Source: Tillus elongatus
Lineage: Eukaryota; Arthropoda; Insecta; Coleoptera; Cleridae
Reading direction: 5' to 3'
Assembly: GCA_964006375.1 (NCBI GenBank)
Contig: OZ023267.1
Span: 35,661,766 to 35,725,765, forward strand
Length of the DNA: 64,000 bases
Shown: piece after piece, positions 1 to 13,450 of the stretch
Position numbering within the stretch: the first letter of the stretch is position 1
How the letters are laid out: each line of letters opens with the position of its first letter
The notes under the pieces: generated by a model
What the model saw: only the letters and a program-made list of their open reading frames with translations
Told to the model about the DNA's origin: nothing
Database searches by the model: none
Position numbers and translations under genes: made by a program

Positions 1-1143
1 ACAATTAAGGGTTGAGGCCTCTTCTGTGAGCTTCGAAACGGACAAACGACCTCACTTGCTGCTGCTCGGATGCGGGACTTCATGATACTGCCCCGAGTCA
101 AACACTGACGGATGTCTGGTCCAGATGAACTCGGAGAGAGGTTATCTCTCTTTGAGCTTTGAGACGGGCCAGCGACCTCGCTCAGATGGCAGTACATCTG
201 TCAAACAAAGTTTCACCTCGCAGGTGTCGTCTCCTGTCGGAAGCTCTACTTGTTGGGTGAAATTTAAGCTAACGCTGTCTGGTGTTGTGCCTGGACGAAC
301 CCGAAGGTGGCTGGAGTCTCTAGGGGTGGATTACACTTGGAGACTTGGGCCTACTCTGTGAGCATCGATACAGGCTAACGACTCCGCCTGGATGCTGCTC
401 GCGGGCGGAACTTCATGATACCAGCTCGAGTCTATGAAACACTGGCGAGGTCTGCTGCAGGTGAGGCTGGGGGGAGGCGGATATCTCTGGGAAATGATAT
501 GCACCCGCAGTTTGACGCCTCCACTGTGGCCTGAGAGACTAACACTTGGCCTCGCTTGGTGGTTACTCGGGAGCGGGGTTCCATATGATACCGTCCTGGA
601 TTGAGCCCTGGCGTCTGTCGTGTGTCCAGACGTCCCGGGGGGCTCTGATCTCTGATATGTGGTAGACACCCGGAGTTTGGAGCCCATACTGTGTGCTACG
701 AAACGGACGGACGGCCTCGCTGGGGTGATGCTCGGGAGCGGGACTCGATGGGATGTTGCCTTGAGTCTAACACTGTTATGTGTCAGGTTTAGACAAGCCT
801 GAGGTGAGCTGAGATCTCTAGGGGTGGATTACAACTGAGGATTGGATGCTGCTCGAGAGCGGGACTTCATGATACCGCCTCGAGGCAAACACTGACGGAT
901 GTCAGGTCCAGACGAACTCGGAGGGAGGTTATCTCTCTTTGAGCTTCGAAACCGGCAAGCGACTTTACTCAGATTGCAGTACACCTGCCAAACAAACTTT
1001 CACTTTCAAGAAAAGATCGACTTCCTCAGGGAGCTGGAATTGATGGGTAAAATCTAAATTATTGAATGAACCACAATAGACCTAAGGTCGCAGTAGAGGG
1101 ACTGGAATAGCCCACTCACAATAAAGTCTAATCTAATCTAATC
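1..1143 (+). mobile_element. 3' part of a (TCTAA)n-tailed non-LTR-type repeat
   Basis: Non-coding repeat that enters from the left edge of the window and ends near 1143 with CACAATAAAGTC followed by TCTAA repeats, which looks like the 3' tail of a non-LTR retroelement. The body is built from degenerate units of roughly 160 bp, each carrying versions of CGGGACTTCATGATAC, AACACTGACGGATGTC and a TATCTCT motif. The same sequence recurs inverted at 51812-53432, with the same tail (reverse complement near 51812). No convincing protein is encoded; short open frames across it have no recognisable domain. The family name is unknown to me. Confidence 0.7.
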
Positions 1144-2380
1144 TACTGAATGGCTCGGTGTATTTGTTCAGGAGTGTAGGAGTTAGAGCGAAACCGGTCT
1201 GCGGTTCTAATGATGGCGAAAATAGATCTAGCCTTACAGTTAATTGGAAATTGTTCTAAAAATTGCTTTTGCGATTGTTTTGTTGGCCACTTTATAAAAT
1301 AACAAAAGTCAGTGGCTGATGAAACAACTATTCCAAAGTCATAAATACCTGCAAAACCACCACCACCACGTTGTTGCCCCAAGTTGGTGAGATCGTTATA
1401 TACTAAGCACAAACGTAGATACTTTCTCTGGTTTTGCACATGCTTTATTCTTTTCTAAAACCGGTTGCAGGGAAGAAACAATAATTTGTGAAGCCTGAGA
1501 AAACGTCTCTACGTCTGTGTTTAAAATTATTTCTAAGTGATACAACTTTAAAACAAAGACCCAGGTTTTTTATTTCATGGGACGTTGCATAGAGATAATT
1601 TTTGAGATCTCATTATAACCAAATAGTTCATAATACTGATATAGCGTCAGGTAGACATAGATCAATCGTCAACTCAAGAGTAAACATGGCACGTCAAACT
1701 TTCAATCGATATATAAACCTTGATATTATTATTAATAGTTTCTCTGAAGTGTTTCCATGCTGCAAGTTTTGTATTGACTAATATAACTACTTCCGTTAAA
1801 AGCATTTTTATTGCAAATTGTGCAATAAGATTGTAATCGAATTCTATGAAATCATCACCATTTAAGCAAGCCTTGACACAGGAAATTTGTTGCACATTAT
1901 ATGTAATACTTGAGCAGATATTCCTGATAATAACTACAAGTCAAATATTCTTAAAAGAATATTAATGTTACTTTGGGACTGTCTGGAAAAGTGTAGAACT
2001 AAAAACGCGATTTCTGTGACTTAGGACGCGAGTTTTGAAGTGCTGCATTTCTTGACTATTTCCACAGTTTCCTGAATTGTACATTTACACCTAAGATGAG
2101 GAAAATGCTGTGTTAACCGGCGCAAAATCAAATCCAGCACCAGCTTAGTAAGCCTTTGCTTTAAAAACATACTAATATTAATTATTCCTCTTCTTTCCCT
2201 TCCTTGATGAAACCATTCCATGCCTCCAAATATGCTGAGACCTCTTCTTTGGCGTCATAAGTGTTTGTTTTCTTCTCTGTAACTGGTTTCGCTATTTTAC
2301 CACCATTTGTTGAAAATGGGCCTATTCTGCTTCAATCAAATCCTATGTTCGTCGTATCATTGAGTGCCTAACTCGGTGAA
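1144..2380. other. no gene recognised
   Basis: AT-rich DNA without a supported gene. Around 1185-1235 there is a short match, on the minus strand, to a dispersed repeat seen better at 17299-17530 (shared core ACCGGTTTCGCTCTA). The rest holds nothing I can identify. Confidence 0.5.
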
Positions 2381-3021
2381 TTTCGCCTGGGGTGGTTCTT
2401 ATCCTTGTTACATGATACTACTATACGATGTCCTAACTCTTCTTCATTGTTAACTGAAGTTTCATAAATAATGTGTTTTATATGACCGCCCCCCCCCCCT
2501 CAGGAAAAACCTATATAGGATTTAAATCCGGTGACCTAGGTGGCCATGATTGTGGTCCCGAGTGTCTAATCCGGCGTTCTTCACCATTTTGACCTGAGAA
2601 CTGACGTGCTATTACAGTAGTGACTTTGACATCTGCTGTCCTTCTTCTAATGGAACACTTTCTAAAAGTTTGGGTAGCTAGCATTTTTTTTAAATGGCGA
2701 TAGTCCCGAACATTTAATTTTTGAGGAAAAAAATTGAGGTAAAAAAAAGTAGCCAAAAATGTCTACCCAAACATGAGTGGAAAACTATTCCTGAGTGTGA
2801 TTTTCAATAACTGCATGAGGACATCGCTCTTATGAAAATTCATCATAGAGTTTCGGGGGTAGCTTGCTTGGTCTGTGAATAAAATTTGACCCATAAATCT
2901 CTGAATCGTTGCCCGTTGTTGCAATAATCAGCTGCAAAATATTACTTTCCGATGAAAATCGTCCATTAATCATACTTAAACCCGCTCTATATGGTACGGA
3001 TTGTCTTTTAAAATCTCCCAT
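2380..3021 (-). pseudogene. Tc1/mariner-like transposase relic
   Basis: On the minus strand the translated fragments read like the catalytic half of a Tc1/mariner transposase. A frame from 2756 to 2511 ends in QSWPPRSPDLNPI, the conserved block around the second catalytic Asp of the family. The frames just before it contain stop-broken remnants resembling the region between the first Asp and that block. A run of C at 2488-2500 disrupts the reading frame just downstream. No terminal inverted repeats were found. It is dead: several stops and no N-terminal DNA-binding half in frame. Confidence 0.7.
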
Positions 3022-3099
3022 CCAGTGACGTGCGTGATGTTCAGAAGCTTGGAGATTTTACATGTGCTTGTATCTGGGTTACATTGGATTTCATTCAGG

Positions 3100-4755
3100 G
3101 CAGCTTGTTCCACCGTAGCTGTTTTTACCGTTCTTTAAGTCTTCCTATAAACTCAAGTGATATAGATATACATCCAAAATCTGACATACTAACCCGTAAA
3201 AAAGGCGTGGTTAACCAAGGCTCGGAAATACTTATGGAAATATCACTAGATGAGTTTAAACTAGCCCTGGAAAACATGAAAAATCAAAAATCACCCGGAG
3301 AAGACTGCGTGGTTTCTGATGCTATAAAGATTGGTGGTCCTTGCTTGCTCCAAAAAATCAAATATCTTTTCAACCTTTGTCTCTTCAATAGTACAATACC
3401 AGAAAAGTGGCAGAACACCATCGTAATACTGATCCACAAAAAAAAGAAACATCTCGAACCTAGAAAATTACAGGCCGATAAGTCTACTTAGCCAGCTCTA
3501 CAAATTATTTTCTAGAATAGTTACCACACGACTTGAAAAGAAGTTAGACTTTATCCAGCCAGTAGAACAGGCCGGTTTTCGAAGTGGGTTTGGAACCAAT
3601 GATCATCTTCAAAGCGTTAAAACAGTGATTGAAAAGACCATCGAATATGACAGACCACTTGTCCTTGCTTTTGTGGACTTCCATAAGGCTTTCGACACTG
3701 TGGAGCAGGACGCAGTGTTGCAGTCCCTGGAAGCATGCCGTATTGACTATCGCTACACCAAACTAATCTACAATATATATAAAAATGCTACTCTTGTGGT
3801 AAAACTACATGAAAACACGAATCCTATAAAAATTGGGAGGGGAGTACGCCAGGGAGATACGATGTCTCCAAAACTATTTATTACCGTCCTGGAGTATGTG
3901 TTCAAGAAGCTAGATTGGGACCAAAAAGGTCTAAGAATAGACGGCCAAAGTCGGTCAAACTTACTGTTTGCAGACGACATTGTCTTACTAGCTGACAACT
4001 TGAAAGATATTAGAGTGATGCTACAGGAACTTCAGGAGGTCTGTGCAACAGTAGATCTAAAAATGAACATCGGAAAAACAAAATTTATGACAAACCTCGT
4101 CCCTAGTAACAACCTAATTATTGAAAACTCTGAGGTGGAATGGGTAGACAAATACACATATTTGGGCCACGAGATAAGCATATCCAAAACCAACCAAACA
4201 TGCGAGATAAACAGAAGAGTTATACTCTCCTGGGCGGCTTACGGCAGACTTGCAGGCGTTTTCAGAAGCGACCTGCCGATATGCTTGAAAAGAACAGTTT
4301 TCAACCAATGTGTTCTACCGATTATGACCTACGGCGCCGAAACACTAACCCTTACCAACGCTTCTGCTAAGAAACTGAAAGTAACACAGCGCAAAATGGG
4401 GAGGTCGATGCTTGGCGTTTCGTTACATGAAATTAAAAATGAAGAATTACGCAGAATAACAGGAGTGAGTGATGTGGTGATGTGGTCGTACATGTGGCAA
4501 AACTCAAGTGGAAATGGACGGGACATGTGGCTCGCATGCAAGATGACAGGTGGACAAAACGATTACTTGAATGGACACCCAGATCCGATAAAAGAAGCAG
4601 AGGAAGACCACCAACTCGCTGGACAGACGACATTACAAAAATTACAAAAAACTGGATTCGTAGCGATCAAGACAGAAACGAATGGACTCAACTAGGGGAG
4701 GCCTATGTCCAGCAGTGGACGCAGAGGGCTGATTGATGATGATGATGATGATAAA
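3100..4755 (+). mobile_element. RTE-like LINE, 5'-truncated, frameshifted
   Basis: Reverse transcriptase of a non-LTR retrotransposon in three frames. The first (to 3488) has the pre-RT region with NQKSPGEDCV and a KWQNTIVILIHKK block. The second (3488-4695) carries LAFVDFHKAFDTV (first catalytic Asp), GVRQGDTMSPKLF and FADDIVL (catalytic DD). The third (from about 4482) carries the C-terminal WTGHVARMQDDRW block. The 3' end reads GAGGCCTATGTCCAGCAGTG and terminates in a GAT repeat at about 4732-4752. This motif order, the C-terminal block and the GAT tail fit the RTE clade. The endonuclease is missing, and frame breaks near 3488 and 4480 make it non-functional. Confidence 0.85.
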
Positions 4756-5047
4756 CGCACTGAACTTTTTAAAAGTACCAGTCCCACAAAATCACGCATG
4801 AATTCTTAAAAATATGTTTTTGTCTTGCATGAGACGATTAGGGAATATCTCATGATAAATACGCTTTTTATTGCCATGAGCCACACCATACACGAAATGC
4901 ATATCTGCCATGTTCAGATTAGAATATCCATCCATTTTTAGCACTTAACAAAAATTTTACTTCACAAAACTGTTTTAGCTCAATGTTTGTGATTATTACT
5001 TTTGAAAGCTTCAATCTGGATTTCATGTAAATTATCATACAGTAAAC

Positions 5048-5600
<553 letters not shown>

Positions 5601-5639
5601 GAAGTTGTTCGAAAATAAAAAATGTGTAAGAAATAATTA

Positions 5640-6780
5640 ATGAGTAAGAAATAAATAATCTACGACATCAGTTTGAATTGCATAGCCATTTCGCACATTC
5701 AACGTTGACAAGGATAGTTAGAGTATTAATGTGTGTTTTATTACTTTAGACCCGAAAAATGTAAAATCGTCGAAGCGACACAAGAGTTCGTAAATATAAA
5801 TAAGCAGGGTTGTCAGATATAATAAAAATTAACAAATATTAAAATGTAATTTGATTCTTAGGATGAAAACATATGGACCTAACATATTTTTAAATTACTA
5901 ATGACATAATTCAAACAATAATTGCGGTACAATAATCAAACATTTTGAATTACCAAATCCGTATGATATTTTAAATTAAAACTTATTTATACTTGAAAAC
6001 TTTTTGCACTATATGTCAATGCAGCAGTGTACTACTGTCTACTGTCAATTTAAACGCCGTTAGGGTGGAAAGCGCTACAACACGTACACGGTATATCCAC
6101 ATCATGTTTTAATGTTTTTTTTCTAAATATCAAATAGTACGGTGAAATCTTTCCTTCACTACCATGATTCAGGTAATCGTGATATTATATTTATTTTAGC
6201 AAAAACACCTTACAAAAATTATCAGAAGAAGACACACAAGTGAAAGCAAAATTCAAGTTAGGATCTACGTGAATTGTTTTTAAGAAAGTAACCTTAAATT
6301 TGCGAATCTCTTTTAGCAAAACAACAAAACAGAGATGAATTTATATAATTAAAGTTGAAAAATGTTTACTATATATAAAAGGTATGTATTCCTATTTTTT
6401 GTGTTATCATTTTAGAGGTAATCTTATATACTTTGAAGTATTTACCCAAGGTGAAATAATTTAGCACATGTCCAAAGCCTAAGATTTTTTCTGTTGTGTT
6501 TTGTGAGCTTGAATTAGTTTTTGTTATAATTTATTGTCATTAATGGAGACATAAGTAGAACTTACTTTAAAAATTATTTCCTTTTTTAGCAATGGTAGTT
6601 TCCACAAAATCAGCAGTAGTGAGTTTTCTTAAAGATGAGAAAGAGTAAGAGGGTCACGCAAGAGGTATAACCTATGACCTTTGATGCTACAGTGGCTTCT
6701 TTCTAATTAAAATATGTAGTATGGAGTATTGAAAACAGGAAGTGTACTGTCCAGGTAATATTTTTTTAAATAGTGTCAAA
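5640..6780. other. no gene recognised
   Basis: AT-rich intergenic-type DNA. Only short open frames without recognisable domains are seen. Confidence 0.4.
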
Positions 6781-6799
6781 CTTGTAATTTCCCTTAAGC

Positions 6800-7145
6800 T
6801 AATGCCCACTGAGCAAGGTAATATTGCATTAACATTGCAGAATCTTTTCCAAAGCAAGTGTAAGTTTGATAGATAACTTGCAGAAAGCCTCCTGCAAGTT
6901 TGTTGCAAATGGCAAATCTTCCCCCCAGTGACTTTACATATGTAAGTGTTTTTTTTGTAACTTTACTGCAAGTTTACTGTAGTGAGCTGTTACAAACTTT
7001 CTTTATACTTACACATGTTACTTTACAGCAAGCTTCAATTTTAAAAGGGCCTGGCAAAGTTGTAAAATTTAAACTTACATTTGCAACTTATCTGCAATTG
7101 TATATATTATATATACAGTGCAAGTTTGTAACCTGGGATAATTCC
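6800..7145. repeat. possible inverted-repeat element rich in GCAAGTTTG motifs
   Basis: The segment begins CCCACTGAGCAAGGTAA and contains many copies of GCAAGTTT/AAACTTGC in both orientations. A related segment near 9640-9900 ends with the inverse of that start (TTACCATGCTTAGTGGG). Either the two are separate copies of a small inverted-repeat element, or they are the ends of one 3.1-kb element. The similarity is imperfect and judged by eye. Confidence 0.4.
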
Positions 7146-7769
7146 AATTAATCTACTTCAACTTTTTTTTTCAAAAATGCTCGGAGTCTGATAATATTCT
7201 CAGTTACAATCTTTTCAAAAATGTATTATACAATTTGTATCAAATGCCATTGATAATTTTTGTAAATGACAACCTTAGCTTTTTGTTGACTATTTTTAAA
7301 GTACACATCAAGCGATACAAAACCACCAACTTTCAAATTTTTATTATAAATCTTGAGTTGAAAGCACGAAAAAAATTGTGTAGTTATCAATGAATAAAAA
7401 TTTTAAATCTGCTGGTTTTCTACAACTTCACATGTAAGAACTTTAAAAATAGTCAACAAAAACGTAAGGTTGATTTAAAGAAATTATCGATGAAGTCATT
7501 TTTCAAATATGGTATATACTGTATAGCTTTTTTAAAAGACTGCAACTCGAAATACTAACCAATGTGTCGAAGCATTTTTGAAAAAAGAAACTGTATTTGA
7601 TTAACTGAATTTATTTCAAGTTACAAACTAATACTGAATATAGGTATATAGGTGTATTTATACATAATATAAAATGTCTTGTAAAACTGTAAAAAATGAC
7701 AAGACAATGTTAATTAGAATAAAATCTTTATTACATAAAAAAATTAAAGACTTACAATTTCATTTCTGC

Positions 7770-9110
7770 TGATAGATAGATAGATATAGACTTTATTGAC
7801 CATCAAATGTACATGGTAAGTCACTGTCTTTATAAGTACCGACTATAGTTACTAGATAGAAATAGTTAGACATATAGCGAGTGTCCATGTTTAGCCTAAA
7901 ATGCAGTTCTAGTCAAAACTCAGCGACAAAATAGATAACTTGAACTCGTGATATCGTTATTAATTGACGGATTTCAAAAATTCCTTTTTCTAAATAAATA
8001 CCAATTAATTGTTTTTGATATTGTTTTACTAAATAACTCTTTAGTCGTCTAGAAAAACGTGTGAAACACCAATAACAAAAACGAAGCCTTCTGCAGCATT
8101 ACTTGTTTTGAGAGGCAAGATTTTTTTTAGCTTCTAAAATATGTGGTGACATATGTTACATAAAATAAATTCAACATATCAAATACTATTGTGAAAAAGA
8201 AATATCTAAAATGGTGCGTTCATTTCGATTTTAGAGAAAGTTTAATTAAGCAAACGTAAGAATATGCAATGGATAAATCAAGCACAGGTAAATGAATACA
8301 ACTTCACTGCGAAAATAGCTTAAACATGACGACAGTCTCTGAAAGTGTTCACGCATGTCTTAACTATCCCTATCGAGTAAGTATAGTACCGTCAATGTCT
8401 AAAATGTCAGAAACATTGAGTTAAAATAAAGCAAAATTATGACTACAATGAATTACGTATCTATAAAAAAAGTCTGTGGCTAGTCGAACTTGCCTTCCAA
8501 AGCTTTTGCCTAACACACAGACACACACACTACAAAGAATGAATACAAGTAGTATGTAACACTATACACATTGGTTTAGAGCACTAATAAATTCCTTCAC
8601 CTTGGTTTTTGTTTTATAACATCCACTAGTGCCTACTGTAATCTTGTTAGTGGAAGCATCTTAATAACATTAGGTAGAAAATTGAGGAATTTGATTCCCA
8701 AGTAATCAAACATCTGCTTTGTTTTCTCCTTTTTGTGGAACTGTATTTTTAATTCATGCCTGTACCTGGTATTGAGGTATTGATGTTGCAAACTTCATCA
8801 TTCACTGGATATTTTGAATACATATACTGAAGAAGGATATAGCTGGAAGTGTACCTAAGTATCCCATTGGCCTCGAACACATCAGGGCAGCTTTTTCTTG
8901 GACCTACGCACACAATGTCCTTATTGCTCTTTTTTGCATGATAAACACATGTTCCGCTGCTGACGAGTTAACCCATATGAATGTTCCATAGCATAGAATA
9001 CTGCGACAAGTGTAAAATAAGCAATCCTGGCAGCTTGATGGGTACTGCTCCACTGTTATTATGATGCCAATTGCTATGTATAAGCCACATGCTTCCATAG
9101 GTCAATCATA
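7770..9110 (-). mobile_element. LINE 3' end with (TATC)n tail, decayed
   Basis: On the minus strand, the segment 9110-8560 translates in broken frames to the C-terminal region of a CR1/Jockey-group reverse transcriptase, including FIMQKRAIRTLC, typical of the block after the RT core, and a final VKEFI. It runs on through AT-rich 3' UTR to GTCAATAAAGTCTATA and a TATC repeat (plus strand GATA repeats at about 7772-7788). The RT core and endonuclease are absent. Stops and frameshifts make it inert. Confidence 0.65.
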
Positions 9111-11680
9111 TTTAACGTTTTAAAATGAATTGGTCTGACCAGGTATGACATCTCCAGGCTGCTTCTAAGGACATAACAAAATTCATGTAAATAATATAAT
9201 ATTTCATAAAAAGAAACAAAAATATAAATGCAGCCATTTTATAATAATTCACCAATAGCGACATACCAAAATAATTATGCTACAGAAAAGAGAATAATGA
9301 ATTCACACATGTATTTAATATATAGCTGTTTTAGGGATTCTTACCTGAAATGTTTGTCGATATACTCCATGTTTCATTATCTACTCTCCAGACAACGAAT
9401 TACAAAATTCAAACAATTCAGGCTACAATAAGATTGTTCAGTCTTTAAAACTTCCAGGAAAATAAATAGACATAGATCAAATAACAACTTATGATGATGA
9501 AATTATAAAAAAAGTAAACAACAAACCGCCATTAATTAATGCCGGGCGCTTTGTCATTTGTCAGTCAGTTCGCTGTTGGCGTCGGTGTTGCTATGTTGCT
9601 ATTGGACGACGATGACATAGGATCGAACATACCCGAAAACGGAGGGAATTCAAATGTTTACAATTTGAAACAAACTTTCAGAAACATTACAATTGTAACT
9701 TAACGTGAGCTTACAAATGGAGAAAAACCACAACACGGCAAACTAGATATTATTTTTGAAAGTTACGTTAAAGTTTCATTTGTAAGTTTGCATTGGTTTT
9801 TTGCCTGCAAACATTTAGAAATGTTGCAAACTTAACTTGCCTAATGGTAAATTATCTAACGTTGCGGTAAGCATTTGTAAGTTACCATGCTTAGTGGGTG
9901 TCATTGATTAATTTTGTTACATTATCAGAAAGCTTTTCCATACTGATTACAAAGTATAAGCAGACAAGCTTTCTATCCTGTCTGATTCAATGAGACAGGA
10001 TTCTATATGATTAGCTAGACTGGTTATTATAATAGGTGCTCCTTTAAATTGTTAAATTTTATAATTATAATTATGGAAAGCAATGTTAATGCTGGTCACG
10101 CTACACTCAGATTGTATTATATACTTAGATTTTAACACTATGCCGAAGTTCTTCCGTTGTGATGCTATATGTACTACTGGTGCATAAACCTCTTGGATAA
10201 TTTGTGGACCAATTGTATTATTGGTGATATCTTGTAATATTATATTTAGTAGAATGTAAAAATTGCTGGTAGGTATATAAAAGTGGACAAATAAAATATG
10301 GCAGTGGTATCTAAATGAATCAAGTAACATGACAAGTGGGCATCGCTGGTGACTCAGTTTCGTCAAGTTGTGCATGCTGAAATAAGAGAGTAGTCGAAGT
10401 GGATAAGGATTAGTGTTTATTTTTCATATATGTGGAAAAAAAAAGTTAAAACAAGAAAAAATTGCCATTGTCATGAAGAAATGTTCTATTATACAAACAT
10501 AGTGCATGAGCATATGTACACTCCTTACAAAAAGTGGAAGCCAGTTTAGCCTTTTGTGATGCTATCTCTGATTTTTTGTGACTTATACTGCTTGTTTTAT
10601 TCTCCATTCAGCCCCATAAAAATATGGCTGTCGTCAGAACATTCTAAGTTGGCTATGAAAACTTAATGATCTAGTATGCCCAGAAAATTATTGAAACTGG
10701 TAGTAAATAACTTGTGACGACTTATGTAAAGCGGACAGATATCATATCATTCGCTTAACTAATATGTCTGGTTGAACTTTCTCTAGAATTTGTTGAACCT
10801 CGACATTCTGGCTTGGAGCCATTTGTCATTTTCAAGAGGTTGGGTAAAATATGAATGGAATAGAACTCTTTAGGCCTTAATCTGCCTAATCTTTAGAGTG
10901 GTGGTTAGGTGTAGGTTGGGTTGTAGTTCAATTATGGAGTCGTAATCTTCCTACTCTCGAAATCTCACCGGATATCATCTCTAAAGCCTTGGTGTATTCA
11001 ACCATAGACTTGAAAGAGATCAAACTGTCCTTTGGTGGTTCTGTATTGTCTATAGTGGGGTTTTCATCTGAATCCTTATTGGGGCTATTGGTTGGGTAGG
11101 TGAGGTTTATTATATACCTCACATATAGAATGTTAGATGTAGAATCTAGAATTTTTTATGCATCTAATTTTTTTATAATTGTGTTGCAGATTATCAACCA
11201 TACCAGAAACGCCTCATGGACATGAATGAAGATTTAAAGGGAAGGTTTGTCCATCATAGACATAAAATATCAAATTTAGGATCGTCTGTCTGGTGATGTG
11301 AAAACTTTGTACATATTTACAGATGAGTTAAATAGTATAATTGTTGTACTCTTAGTCCTAAAATGACAATCCTAAAAACAGGATTTCATAGAAATCGCAG
11401 CTAATTTAATTTGCATTTGTAATTTAAAACCACCAAATAATACCACTTTATATACTTGTATCAAAATTATATGTAAAGCGTGGGCCAAACTCGATGGAGT
11501 ATTAGAAGTATATAGTGATTCAAAATTGATAGAAATGTGAATTTAGGTTATGTTCTTAAGTGGTTATGGTCTTCATTTTGAAAATATTTATGACATGGCG
11601 GCGTCGTCCCATAACATTATTTTTTCAAATGAAAAAAATGTCTGTATTGTGACACTCTTATGTTTGCAGTAATGTTTTTA
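9110..11680. other. mostly unassigned DNA
   Basis: Apart from the GTAAGTTTGC-rich block at about 9640-9900, nothing is recognisable. A GC-richer patch at 9540-9650 (GCCGGGCGCTTTGTCATTTG) stands out from its surroundings and could be an untranslated exon or part of a repeat; the sequence alone does not decide. Confidence 0.35.
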
Positions 11681-11682
11681 AA

Positions 11683-11683
<1 letters not shown>

Positions 11684-11758
<75 letters not shown>

Positions 11759-11776
11759 GTGTGTGTGTGTGTGTGT
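11684..11776. repeat. compound (AT)n-(GT)n microsatellite
   Basis: AT tract to about 11754, followed by GT repeats to about 11776. None of the conserved HINE-like flanks seen elsewhere is evident here. Confidence 0.95.
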
Positions 11777-12257
11777 TTATATATCTGTTAACCTATCTCA
11801 AGACGTTAAGAAAATAAAAGTTATTAGTTAGGAAAGTTCGCAACCTCCATTCATTAACAACAACAAAAGAGTCTTTCCATAACCAGCATAGATAGAGGTT
11901 TGAGTTTTTTGTTGCTGTTTGCTAATAGGTTGATATAGTCATGAAAATCCAATTATTGCATATAGGCTGTCTACAATAAAAATGGTCTTTAGGTAGAACA
12001 TATAATGGCAGGTAATGTGAGATTTTCAAATCGAACATCCTGTATTATATAGGAATAGCAAGATCAATTGATTTTCTTTCTTAAAGTACTATATAATATT
12101 CTACATATTATTAGCGGTTTTCGACTTATTAGCAAAAAACCAAAATATTGCAAGTAAAATTTCGAAACTCCGTGGAGTAATACCAATCATTGCTCAACAA
12201 CCTGTCATATTATCAAATAAAGCTGAAAAAAAAATCTGGTTTATTAGTTAATATTAA

Positions 12258-12260
<3 letters not shown>

Positions 12261-12349
<89 letters not shown>

Positions 12350-12350
12350 T
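12261..12350. repeat. (AT)n microsatellite
   Basis: AT dinucleotide tract of about 80 bp ending in ATACATATATA. Flanks do not clearly match the HINE-like family. The YIYI-containing frames across it are artefacts of the repeat. Confidence 0.95.
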
Positions 12351-12929
12351 ACCGGAGGTTTCATTTGAAAAAACAAACTTGGTATCGGGTAAGCATCGAT
12401 GTGTCAAAAATATCAAAATGAAGATCATGACCAGCAAGCTGCATGAAATTTGGAAGGTGATAGATATTCGGACTGGTACATATTTTACTGCTAAAAGAGT
12501 GTGGTTACCTTTAAAGGGGCGGTACATTGGTGCCATTACTAATAATTTTCTAAGAAAAAAAAAATCTGTCACTGACGTTTCTTTCTTAGCAGTTATGTAG
12601 GTCATTTAGTGCTGATAATTTTTTTTATATTTTGTCGATTTTCATCTCGCTTATGAGATAAATGCAATTATGTTGTCTTATGTTGTGTATCGAATGTGTT
12701 TTGGAAAGAATGAAAAAATTAGGCTGTTATTGTCATTTATTTATCAAGGTAATAATAGGCTTGTTCAATTGAAACCCATTTTTGGTTCAGAACAAATTTA
12801 TTGGCAAATATATTTACAAATAATTACTATTATTATTAGGGCACATATCCCATTGTTTCACCTACTGATGTATACCCTGTGGCTAATGCCCGAAAAATTC
12901 TTTTAAGGCATTTAGTACTTCTTCATCCG

Positions 12930-13330
12930 ACTGAAAACGATTACCTTTTAACACCTTTTGCTGTAAGCCAGTTTGTATACGATACTACGGATAGATTCTA
13001 TAATCACACCAACATCTTCTGTAATTGCTTTGAATGACAATAGACGATTTCCTCTAATCAGGTCTTCTACACATGCCACATTCCTGTCTGTTGATGCAGT
13101 ACTCAATGCACCTAGTTGCGGCTTATCATTTATCTTCTCTCTTTCACTCTTAAATTTTTGAAACCATTCCTTGACAGTTGGATATGCAAAACATGTGTTT
13201 CCATACACTGCTTGCAATCGTGTTTGAATTTGCAATGGTTGCAAACCTTTATCACACAAAAATTGAATGACCGCACACTGATTATATTTAGATGGATTGT
13301 TAACAACAAACGCCATTTTAAAGTCACAAT
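12930..13330 (-). pseudogene. mariner-like transposase, N-terminal half
   Basis: Minus-strand frame with the paired helix-turn-helix region of a mariner-type transposase. From about 13315 it reads QCAVIQFLCDKGLQPLQI, then TVKEWFQKFKSERE, then NVACVEDLIRGNRLLSFKAI, and stops soon after IRSIVYKLAYSKRC. These blocks are the DNA-binding N-terminus of SETMAR/mariner family proteins. The catalytic DDE/D half is missing, so the copy is truncated. The in-frame Met before AFVVNNP is the likely ancestral start, although the frame stays open to 13451. Confidence 0.8.
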
Positions 13331-13450
13331 ACTTAAAATCGCTGTTAAATACAAATGACAGGAACTCATAAGTGTGATGTTTACAAACAAAACTTACATT
13401 GCAAAACGTCATTTGAGTGATTACAACTGTTTTCAAGACTAACCTGACCA

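Noticed and set aside
331..687. Open frames in the (TCTAA)n-tailed repeat (also 52010-52994)
   Set aside because: Frames differ between the two copies and have no domain; the repeat appears non-coding.
10052..10375. 107-codon minus-strand frame
   Set aside because: No family features and typical of random frames in this AT-rich sequence.
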